Positions 57,764-64,000 of a DNA stretch of 64,000 nt are shown piece by piece; the first letter of the stretch is position 1, and each line of letters begins with the position of its first letter. The stretch is from contig DATBAK010000005.1 of NCBI GenBank assembly GCA_036271555.1, positions 1-64,000 on the forward strand. Reading direction: 5' to 3'. The position numbers were made by a program, and so were the translations under genes. This stretch comes from Acidimicrobiia bacterium. GTDB lineage: Bacteria > Actinomycetota > Acidimicrobiia > IMCC26256 > PALSA-610. The notes under the pieces were generated by a model that made no database searches, was not told the DNA's origin, and saw nothing but the letters and a program-made list of their open reading frames with translations.

Positions 57764-58783
57764 CTAGCCACGACGGCGGGCCGCCGCCGCCAGCTCGGGC
57801 GCGTCGTAGCCCTCGTCGCGACCGACGAGCGTGACTCCCGGCGGCACGATCTCGTCGATGCGGTCGAGCGCGTCCGCGTCGAGGCGCACACCGTCGGCCG
57901 CGAGCAGGTCGGTGAGCTGCTCCATCGTCTTCGGCCCGATGATCGTCGACGTCACCGCGGGGTGCTCGAGGCTCCACGCGATCGCGAGGTGCGTCATCGA
58001 CACGCCCGCGTCGGCTGCCACCTTCTCGATCTGCTCGACCGCGTCGAACTTGCGCTGGTTGTGACGCTTCTCGGGCCCCGAGAACATGCCCATCGCCGCG
58101 CGCGAACCTTCGGGCCACTCCTGGCCGCGCTTGTACTTACCGGTGAGCCAGCCCCCGTTCAGCGGGCTCCATACGATCACGCCCATGCCGTAGCGCGCGC
58201 ACGTGGGCAGCACCGCGCGCTCGATGCTGCGAGCGAGGATCGAGTACGGCGGCTGCTCGCAACGGAATCGCTCGCGGTTGCGGCGCTCCGCGACCCACTG
58301 CGCCTCGACGATCTGCTCCGCGGGGAACGTCGACGAGCCGATCGCGCGCACCTTGCCTTCGCGCACGAGATCCGTGAGCACGCCGAGGGTCTCGTCGACA
58401 TCGAGCGTCGGGTCGGGCCGGTGGATCTGGTACAGGTCGATCCAGTCGGTCTGCAGGCGGCGGAGGCTGTTCTCCACCTCCATGCGGATCCAGCGGCGCG
58501 AGTTGCCCTTGCGGTTCGGGTCGCTGCCCATGTCGCCGTGCACCTTCGTCGCGAGGACGACGTCGTCGCGCCGGCCCTTCAGCGCCTTGCCGACGATCTC
58601 CTCCGACTCGCCGGCCGAGTAGACGTCGGCGGTGTCGACGAAGTTCACGCCCGCGTCGAGCGCGGCGTGGACGATGCGCGCGCACTCGTCGTGGTCGCGA
58701 TTGCCCCAGAGCCCGAACATCATGGCGCCGAGACACTGGGTGCTCACCTGGATGCCGGTCTGGCCGAGCGTGCGGTACTCCAT
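57764..58783 (-). CDS. Aldo/keto reductase
   Basis: A 339-residue NADPH-dependent AKR with the catalytic tetrad visible: Asp and Tyr in F-V-D-T-A-D-V-Y-S near residue 49-54, Lys in A-T-K-V-H near residue 80, and His in Y-Q-I-H-R near residue 122. The cofactor region I-I-G-P-K-T near residue 290 is intact. The ATG at 58783 is preceded by AGGA and gives M-E-Y-R-T-L-G-Q-T-G, the family start. It is upstream of, and codirectional with, the P450 operon, with a palindrome in the 39-base gap. Substrate unknown. Confidence 0.93.
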   Translation of the reverse strand: MEYRTLGQTGIQVSTQCLGAMMFGLWGNRDHDECARIVHAALDAGVNFVDTADVYSAGESEEIVGKALKGRRDDVVLATKVHGDMGSDPNRKGNSRRWIRMEVENSLRRLQTDWIDLYQIHRPDPTLDVDETLGVLTDLVREGKVRAIGSSTFPAEQIVEAQWVAERRNRERFRCEQPPYSILARSIERAVLPTCARYGMGVIVWSPLNGGWLTGKYKRGQEWPEGSRAAMGMFSGPEKRHNQRKFDAVEQIEKVAADAGVSMTHLAIAWSLEHPAVTSTIIGPKTMEQLTDLLAADGVRLDADALDRIDEIVPPGVTLVGRDEGYDAPELAAAARRRG

Positions 58784-58946
58784 GGGTCCTCCTCGCGGCG
58801 GTCTCGCCGCATCGTGCCCCAGGCAAGCACGACCCGGCGAGACCAACCGCGGGAGGACGAGTTCGCGCGGCGGATCAAGGACGCGATCGGCGCCGCACTC
58901 GACCGCGGAGCGCCGCCGCCGTCTGCGGTCGGGCGAGACTCACGGG

Positions 58947-59693
58947 ATGCGGGCGCTCCTCACCGCGTTGCGCTGCGAGAAGGGCGCGACCGACGCGAAC
59001 CTGGCGCGCCACGTCGATCTGCTCGACGCCGGTGCGGCCGCCGGCGCGCGCATCGTCGGGTTCCCCGAGATGTCGCTCACCGGCTCGGTGGATCCCGAGC
59101 ACTGGCCCGGGCGCGCGATAGGCCTCGACCACGACGCCGTGCGGAAGCTCACGGACGCGACCGCGCGCACGGGTGTCGCCGCGCGGTTCGGAATCGCGGA
59201 GGCGGGCGGCGACGCGGTGTTCATCACGCAGGTGCTCGCCGACCGCGGCCGCGTCGTCGCGCAGTACCGCAAGCGCCGGCTACTCGACGAAGACGCGTAC
59301 CGTGCGGGCGCGTACCCCGCGCGCCTCGCGCTCGACGGCGCGCCGATCGGTATCGCGATCTGCGCGGAGACGGGCACCGACGTCGCGTGCGACGACGCGG
59401 CGCGGGCCGGCGCGCGCGTCGTCTTCGTCTGCGCGGCACCCGGTCTGTACGGAAGGCGCACCGACGAGGCCGAATGGCGCGCGGGCTACGAGTGGTGGTC
59501 GGGCTCGGTGCTGACCGACTGCGCGCGGCACGCGCGCCGGCACGGTCTCTGGATCGCGATCTCGAGCCAGGCCGGCGCGACCGCCGACGAGGACTTCCCC
59601 GGTCTCGCCGCCCTCGTCGCTCCCACCGGCGCGGTCGTCGCGCGCACGCCGGACTGGCACGAAACGTCCCTCGTCGTCGAGCTGCCCGATTGA
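58947..59693 (+). CDS. Carbon-nitrogen hydrolase (nitrilase superfamily)
   Basis: The 248-residue protein contains the Glu-Lys-Cys triad of the superfamily: Glu in F-P-E-M-S-L-T near residue 41, Lys in Y-R-K-R-R-L near residue 110, and Cys in A-I-C-A-E-T near residue 140. Members cleave amides, nitriles or N-carbamoyl compounds; the short length and sequence suit an amidase. The ATG at 58947 gives M-R-A-L-L-T-A-L-R. It is divergent from the aldo/keto reductase and 57 bases before the HAD gene. Confidence 0.9.
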   Translation: MRALLTALRCEKGATDANLARHVDLLDAGAAAGARIVGFPEMSLTGSVDPEHWPGRAIGLDHDAVRKLTDATARTGVAARFGIAEAGGDAVFITQVLADRGRVVAQYRKRRLLDEDAYRAGAYPARLALDGAPIGIAICAETGTDVACDDAARAGARVVFVCAAPGLYGRRTDEAEWRAGYEWWSGSVLTDCARHARRHGLWIAISSQAGATADEDFPGLAALVAPTGAVVARTPDWHETSLVVELPD

Positions 59694-59750
59694 CGTGGCC
59701 GCGCCGTGGACCCGCTCGTCGAGCGGCGGGGCCATGCCAGACTCGATCGG

Positions 59751-60422
59751 ATGCGACCGATCCGCGGCGTGATGTTCGACATGGGCGACACGCTGCTCGG
59801 GCGCGGCGACGGCCCGGCGATCCTGCGTGACGAAGCGCGCAAGCTCGGACGCGTTGTCGACGACGAAGCCGCGCGCCGGATGTGGCGCGCGATCCAGGAA
59901 CGGGCGCGTACGCCCGAGGAGATCGCGAAGGGACGCGACCTGTCGGAACGCGCGCACCGCGAGTGCTGGACCGCGCTGTACTCGGCGGCGGACGTGATCG
60001 CCGACGGGCTCGGCGAGATCCTCTACGAGCGCGAGATCTCGGCCGACGCGTGGATGCCGTTCCCCGACACGAAGCCGACGCTCGAAGCACTGGGCGACGC
60101 GGCCATCCCGATGGTCGTCGTGAGCGACACGGGGTGGGACATCCGTCCCGTGCTGGCGAAGCACGGACTGCTCGACTTCTTCGCGGGTCTCGTGCTCTCG
60201 TACGAGCACGGCGCCGCGAAGCCCGCACCGCAGCTGTTCGCCACCGCGTGCGAGCAACTCGGCGTCGGCGCGGAGGACGCGCTGATGGTCGGCGACAACG
60301 CGTTGACCGACGGCGGCGCGATCGAGTCGGGTGTGCGCGTCTACCTGTTGCCGGCGCAGCACACGCCCGGGCCGCGCGGGCTCGACGCGGTCCTGCGGCT
60401 CGCCGGGGTCACAGCTCCCTGA
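59751..60422 (+). CDS. HAD-superfamily hydrolase
   Basis: The 223-residue protein carries HAD motif I F-D-M-G-D-T-L near residue 9, where Gly replaces the usual second Asp spacing (D-x-G-D-T), motif II V-V-S-D-T near residue 124, Lys in A-A-K-P-A near residue 160 and motif III V-G-D-N near residue 184. It is probably a small phosphatase. The ATG at 59751 is preferred over the one at 59706 because conserved sequence begins just after it. Its last 14 bases overlap the convergent E2 gene. Confidence 0.88.
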   Translation: MRPIRGVMFDMGDTLLGRGDGPAILRDEARKLGRVVDDEAARRMWRAIQERARTPEEIAKGRDLSERAHRECWTALYSAADVIADGLGEILYEREISADAWMPFPDTKPTLEALGDAAIPMVVVSDTGWDIRPVLAKHGLLDFFAGLVLSYEHGAAKPAPQLFATACEQLGVGAEDALMVGDNALTDGGAIESGVRVYLLPAQHTPGPRGLDAVLRLAGVTAP

Positions 60423-61416
60423 GCCAGTCGCGCGTCTCGACGATCGCGCGCACGCGCGCCGCGAACGCTGCCGCGTAGGCGCCGTCGACCGCGCGGTGGT
60501 CGAAGCTGAGACAGAGGTAGCCCATCGGACGGATCTCGATCGAGCTCCCGATCGCGACGACTTCCTTGCGCACGCCGTCGGTGGAGAGGATGCCGACCTG
60601 GGGACGGTTGATGATCGGGACGGAGATCGCGGTGCCCGCGGCTCCCGGGTTCGTGATGGTGAAGCTGCCACCGACCGTGTCGTCGGGGGTCATGCGCTTC
60701 GCGCGGGCGCGGCGCGCGACGTCGTCGATCGCACGGGCGAGCGTGCGCAGGCGCAACCCGTCGGCATCGTGGACCACGGGCACGACGAGCCCCTGGTGCG
60801 CGAGGTCGACGGCGATGCCGAGCCCGATCGCGCGGTGCACGGTGAGGCGGTCGTCGACGTCGAGCGTCGCGTTGAACAACGGGTAGTCGCGCAACGCGTC
60901 GCAGACGGCACGCGCGACGAACGGCAGATACGTGAGCGAGAAGCCTTCCTGTTCCCGGAACGCGACCCGCCATTCCTGACGCGCGACGTCGACCGCCGAG
61001 TAGTCGGTGTGCACGATCGTGAGCGCGTGCGCGGCCGTGTGCTTCGACGCGAGCAGCGCGGTGCCCGCGCGGGCCTGGACGCGCGTGAACGGAACCCGCT
61101 CGTCACCGCTCGGCGCGGTCGGCGCGGTCGGCGCGATCAGCGCGATCGGCGCGATCGGCGCGATCGGCGCCACGGGTGCGGCGGGCGCAACGACCGCCGT
61201 CGCTCCGATCGGCACGGTCGCCACCGCGGTGTCGAGATCCGCGAGCGTCACGCGGCCCTGCGCGCCCGAGCCGGCCCCGGCGGCGAGCGCGCTCGGGTCC
61301 ATCCCCCGCTCCCGCGCCGCGCGGCGCACGGCCGGCGACAGGAACCCCGCCGTGGCGCGCGGTCGGCGCACCCGCCAGGGACGAACCTCGGGCTCGGCTG
61401 AGCTGCCGTCGGTCAC
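60409..61416 (-). CDS. 2-oxoacid dehydrogenase E2 acyltransferase lacking a lipoyl domain
   Basis: The 335-residue protein starts (GTG) almost directly with a peripheral subunit-binding domain (F-L-S-P-A-V-R-R-A-A-R-E near residue 25, G-A-Q-G-R-V-T-L-A-D-L near residue 53), followed by an Ala/Pro/Ile hinge and the catalytic domain with S-F-D-H-R-A-V-D-G-A near the end (HxxxDG). The N-terminal lipoyl domain normally present is absent: the upstream frame runs into antisense of the E1 gene. It would need a lipoyl carrier from elsewhere. It is divergent from the fused E1 gene 51 bases away. Confidence 0.88.
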   Translation of the reverse strand: MTDGSSAEPEVRPWRVRRPRATAGFLSPAVRRAARERGMDPSALAAGAGSGAQGRVTLADLDTAVATVPIGATAVVAPAAPVAPIAPIAPIALIAPTAPTAPSGDERVPFTRVQARAGTALLASKHTAAHALTIVHTDYSAVDVARQEWRVAFREQEGFSLTYLPFVARAVCDALRDYPLFNATLDVDDRLTVHRAIGLGIAVDLAHQGLVVPVVHDADGLRLRTLARAIDDVARRARAKRMTPDDTVGGSFTITNPGAAGTAISVPIINRPQVGILSTDGVRKEVVAIGSSIEIRPMGYLCLSFDHRAVDGAYAAAFAARVRAIVETRDWLREL

Positions 61417-61467
61417 GCGACCAGCGTACGGGGCCGTAGTGTGAGCCGCTGTCCGGAGGTGAACGGC

Positions 61468-63558
61468 ATGAAGGTGCTCCAGCAGCCGTCGTTGCCCTTC
61501 GAGGTTCCGGTGGAGGAGGCGCTCGACGACTATTGCCGCGCGCTCGTCTCGCGTTACCTCGACGACCGCGAGATCGCGCTGCGCCAACAGAGCAAGGCGT
61601 TCTTCCAGATCTCGGGCGCGGGCCACGAGGCGCTCCTGCTCGGCCTCGCCCGGTCGTTGCGGCCCGCGTACGACTGGTTCTTCCCGTACTACCGGGATCG
61701 CGCGCTCGCGCTCGCGCTCGGTGTCACGCCGACCGAGATGCTGCTCCAGGCGGTCGGCGCCGCGAACGACCCCGCGTCGGGCGGCCGCCAGATGCCATGC
61801 CACTGGGGCGCGGCACACCTCAACATCGTCAGCCAGACGAGTTGCACCGGCAGCCAGTGCCTGCCCGCCGTCGGCTGCGCGGAAGCCGCGCGCTACATCG
61901 GGCGTCGCGACCTGCCCGGCTGCACCGCGTACGGCGACGAGATCACGTACGTGTCGCTCGGCGAGGGTGCGACCTCCGAGGGCGAGTTCTGGGAGAGCCT
62001 GAACACCGCGTGCCGGCTGCACCTCCCGGTGCTGTTCGTCGTCGCCGACAACGGCTACGCGATCTCGGTCCGCTCCTCCGACCAGATGCCGGCGCCGATC
62101 TCCGAGATGGTCGCGGGCATCCGTGGGCTCCACATCGTGAAGATGGACGGCCGCAACTACTTCGAGGTGCGGCACAAGGGCGCCGACGCGATCGCGCACG
62201 CGCGCGCCGGTATCGGTCCCGTGCTCATCCACGCGACGGTCACGCGGCCGTACGCGCACTCCCTCTCCGACGACCAGAAGAAGTACCGCGGTCCCGACGA
62301 GCTGCGCGACGAGTCCGAGCACGACCCGATCACGTTCATGGAGCAGGCGTTCCTCGCCGCGGGCGTCGCCGACTCCGAACGGCTCGAGGCGTTCAAGGCG
62401 ACCGCGCGCGAGCGCGTGCGCGCCGCGGCCGAGGAGGCCCTCGCCGCGCCCCGCCCCGATCCCGGCAGCGTGTTCGAGCAGGTGTTCGCGCCCGCGCGCC
62501 CGGAGCCGGAGCCCTCGCCCGCGGAACCCGAGTCCGTCGGTGAGCCCGTCGCGTTCGGCGAGGCGATCCGGCTCACGCTGCACGAGCAGATGGCCGTCGA
62601 CGAGCGCATCCGCGTCTTCGGCGAGGACGTCGCCGACTGCGACCCCGAGTTGCTCGACGTCGTCGCGGGCAAGGGCGGCGTCTTCGGCATCACGTTCGGA
62701 CTGCAGCGCAGCTTCGGCGACGCGCGCTGCTTCAACACACCGCTCGCGGAGGCGAACATCGTCGGCCGCGGCGTCGGCATGGCGATGCGCGGGCTGCGGC
62801 CGTGCGCGGAGATCCAGTTCTTCGACTACGTGTGGCCCGCGATGCAGCAGCTGAAGTCGGAGGCCGCGACGACACGCTGGCGCTCGAACGGCGCGTTCAC
62901 GTGCCCGCTCGTCGTGCGCATCGCGACCGGCGGCTACCTGACCGGCGGCGCGATCTGGCACTCGCACTGCGACGAGGCGATCTTCGCCCACGTTCCGGGC
63001 CTGCTCATCGCGTTCCCGTCCCGAGCGCGCGATGCGGTCGGGCTCCTGCGGCAGGCGTTCCGGAGCGAGGACCCCGTGCTCTTCCTCGAGCACAAGCACC
63101 TGTACCGGCAGGGTTACAACCGCGATCCGATGCCACCCGAAGGCTGGACGATCCCGTTCGGCAAGGGCGCGTACGTCACGCGCGGCGATCGGGCGACGGT
63201 CGTCACGTGGGGCGCGACCGTGCACCGCGCGGTCGTCGCGACGCAGCAGCTGGGCGAGGGCCACGGCGTCGAGATCGTCGACCTGCGCACGATCACGCCG
63301 TGGGACCGCGACATCGTCGCGGAGTCCGTGAAGCGCACGGGTCGTCTGCTCGTGCTGCACGAGGACCGGCTCACCGGCGGTTTCGGTGCCGAGGTCGCGG
63401 CCTTCGCCGCCGACGAGTGCTTCGAGTATCTCGACGCGCCGGTGTTGCGACTCGCGGCCATCGACACGCTCGTCGGCTACGAGCCCACCCTCGAAGCCGC
63501 GACGCTCCCCCAGGTCGACGACATCGCCCGTGACCTCAAGCACCTGCTCGACTATTAG
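61468..63558 (+). CDS. Fused alpha-beta E1 of a branched-chain-type 2-oxoacid dehydrogenase
   Basis: The 696-residue protein joins E1 alpha (residues ~1-340) and E1 beta (~360-696) through a Pro/Glu-rich linker. The alpha part binds thiamine diphosphate via L-G-E-G-A-T-S-E-G-E-F-W-E-S-L-N...D-N, where Glu replaces Asp of the usual GDG. The beta part has F-G-E-D-V-A near its start, E-I-Q-F-F-D-Y, and a C-terminal domain beginning K-G-A-Y-V-T-R-G-D. It would decarboxylate a branched-chain or related 2-oxoacid. The ATG at 61468 follows GGAGG by 8 bases; a GTG at 61441 is less likely. Its stop is followed by the dispersed palindrome. Confidence 0.93.
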   Translation: MKVLQQPSLPFEVPVEEALDDYCRALVSRYLDDREIALRQQSKAFFQISGAGHEALLLGLARSLRPAYDWFFPYYRDRALALALGVTPTEMLLQAVGAANDPASGGRQMPCHWGAAHLNIVSQTSCTGSQCLPAVGCAEAARYIGRRDLPGCTAYGDEITYVSLGEGATSEGEFWESLNTACRLHLPVLFVVADNGYAISVRSSDQMPAPISEMVAGIRGLHIVKMDGRNYFEVRHKGADAIAHARAGIGPVLIHATVTRPYAHSLSDDQKKYRGPDELRDESEHDPITFMEQAFLAAGVADSERLEAFKATARERVRAAAEEALAAPRPDPGSVFEQVFAPARPEPEPSPAEPESVGEPVAFGEAIRLTLHEQMAVDERIRVFGEDVADCDPELLDVVAGKGGVFGITFGLQRSFGDARCFNTPLAEANIVGRGVGMAMRGLRPCAEIQFFDYVWPAMQQLKSEAATTRWRSNGAFTCPLVVRIATGGYLTGGAIWHSHCDEAIFAHVPGLLIAFPSRARDAVGLLRQAFRSEDPVLFLEHKHLYRQGYNRDPMPPEGWTIPFGKGAYVTRGDRATVVTWGATVHRAVVATQQLGEGHGVEIVDLRTITPWDRDIVAESVKRTGRLLVLHEDRLTGGFGAEVAAFAADECFEYLDAPVLRLAAIDTLVGYEPTLEAATLPQVDDIARDLKHLLDY

Positions 63559-63565
63559 CCGCTTC

Positions 63566-63609
63566 GTGGTACTGCGTTGGCGCGTCATGGCCCGATAACG
63601 CAGTACCAC
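63566..63609. repeat. Dispersed palindromic element, copy 2
   Basis: Arms GTGGTACTGCGTT (63566-63578) and AACGCAGTACCAC (63597-63609) are identical to the outer arms of 10197-10240. The 18-base centre differs. It starts 7 bases after the E1 stop and its last base is the first base of the convergent gene's stop codon. Confidence 0.9.
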
Positions 63610-64000
63610 TAACGCGAGCGAAGCGTCTCGAGCAGCTCTTCGCGCGACGGGCCGAAGGGTTCGGGGGGCGGGCGGGTGTCGCGGGCGGCGTAGGCCTCCA
63701 TCACCGCGGTCACCACTTCGCCGTCGGCGATCAGCGCGTCGGGCTTCGCGAGCAGGTTGAACCAGCGCAGGAACGCGCGGAAGACGACGGGCGACGTCTG
63801 CAGCGCGGGCAGCAGGCCTTCCCGCAGCAGCGCGCGCACCATCGAACGCCCGTCGTCGGCGTCGTCATCTTCGTCGGCGTCGTCGGCCGGCACCGCCGAC
63901 TCGCGGTCCTGGAGCACTGCGGCCCGGTACCAAGGATCGAGCTCCCGCGTCGTGAGCTCGTCGAACTCGAGCAGCGCGGCGGGCAGATCCTCGGGGTGCT
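63609..64000 (-). CDS. C-terminal part of a probable FAD-dependent oxidoreductase (5' end outside window)
   Basis: The frame is open to the window edge; the visible ~130 residues read from H-P-E-D-L-P-A-A-L-L-E-F-D-E-L-T-T-R-E-L-D-P-W-Y at the edge to E-E-L-L-E-T-L-R-S-R. The A-L-L-E-F-D...L-x-P-W-Y-R-A-A-V-L-Q-D-R pattern is like the C-terminal helices of FAD-dependent monooxygenase/halogenase-type proteins. An acidic insert (A-D-D-A-D-E-D-D-D-A-D-D) interrupts it. Since the catalytic part is not visible, the function call is tentative. Confidence 0.55.
   Translation of the reverse strand, partial: HPEDLPAALLEFDELTTRELDPWYRAAVLQDRESAVPADDADEDDDADDGRSMVRALLREGLLPALQTSPVVFRAFLRWFNLLAKPDALIADGEVVTAVMEAYAARDTRPPPEPFGPSREELLETLRSR

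Noticed and set aside
60409-63609. 1066-residue open frame on the minus strand
   Set aside because: Only the last ~335 residues (E2 acyltransferase) are protein-like; the rest is antisense to the E1 gene.
1-64000. CRISPR arrays, insertion sequences, prophage or riboswitches
   Set aside because: No regularly spaced repeats, transposase, integrase, phage structural gene or recognisable riboswitch core was found; the repeats present are short, scattered or tandem.

Overview
The window is very GC-rich, gene-dense and rich in GTG/TTG starts, short ATGA/GTGA overlaps and near-leaderless leader peptides. Coenzyme F420 machinery (CofC and two luciferase-like oxidoreductases), a class III cyclase of the Rv1264 type, the ImuA'-ImuB mutasome pair, an actinobacterial LexA box and a KstR-type motif all indicate an actinobacterium. 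Long-range gene order (gpsA-cofC, HU, gltX with tRNA-Gln/tRNA-Glu, IclR-leuCD, leuB, serA) matches the amino-acid/HU neighbourhood of Mycobacterium and Streptomyces. The overall protein style suggests a deep-branching class such as Acidimicrobiia; that placement is inference.

Layout: 1-7.4 kb holds the end of a beta-helix surface protein, an alpha/beta hydrolase, imuA'-imuB under a LexA box, small conserved genes, rnhB, a GYD protein and a Rieske protein. 7.4-16.4 kb has a GH38 alpha-mannosidase, a convergent operon plsC-gpsA-DUF4190-like-unknown-cyclase, and a divergent cofC-deacetylase pair. 16.4-18.2 kb has HU, a separate Lys/Ala-rich histone H1-like gene, a 0.7 kb stretch without a convincing gene, and tRNA-Glu and tRNA-Gln downstream of gltX. 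19.7-23.8 kb has an MMPL transporter and an acyl-CoA dehydrogenase with a palindromic operator.

23.9-39.5 kb is an amino-acid biosynthesis block: leuB-ilvE-cimA behind a Val-Val-Val-Ile leader peptide and terminator, greA, an IclR regulator divergent from leuC-leuD, leuA behind a Leu-Leu-Leu leader peptide and terminator, serA and an aspartate-type aminotransferase. A large secreted Ig-like protein is inserted there. Together these genes supply leucine, isoleucine (through citramalate), valine transamination and serine.

39.5-53.3 kb contains a D,D-carboxypeptidase, a DEAD-box helicase, a two-component system, an SDR, a glycoside hydrolase lipoprotein, a methyltransferase, a TetR regulator with a perfect 20-bp operator, CcdA, two F420-type oxidoreductases, a NYN-domain protein, RNase D and an AbiEi/DUF559-like protein. 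53.4-58.8 kb is a lipid or steroid side-chain oxidation-like cluster (two ChsE1/ChsE2-like acyl-CoA dehydrogenases, a shortened SDR, ferredoxin, cytochrome P450) plus an aldo/keto reductase. 58.9-64 kb has a nitrilase-family hydrolase, a HAD phosphatase, an E2 acyltransferase without lipoyl domain divergent from a fused E1 alpha-beta, and the C-terminal end of a further protein.

Most notable: two transcription attenuators matched to their pathways; an HU gene separated from an H1-like tail gene by one in-frame stop where the syntenic actinobacterial gene is a fusion; a LexA box that corrects the imuA' start; a KstR-like box and a shared CTGAC-N6-GTCAG palindrome at lipid-oxidation genes; and two families of dispersed intergenic repeats. 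No CRISPR array, insertion sequence or prophage was seen.
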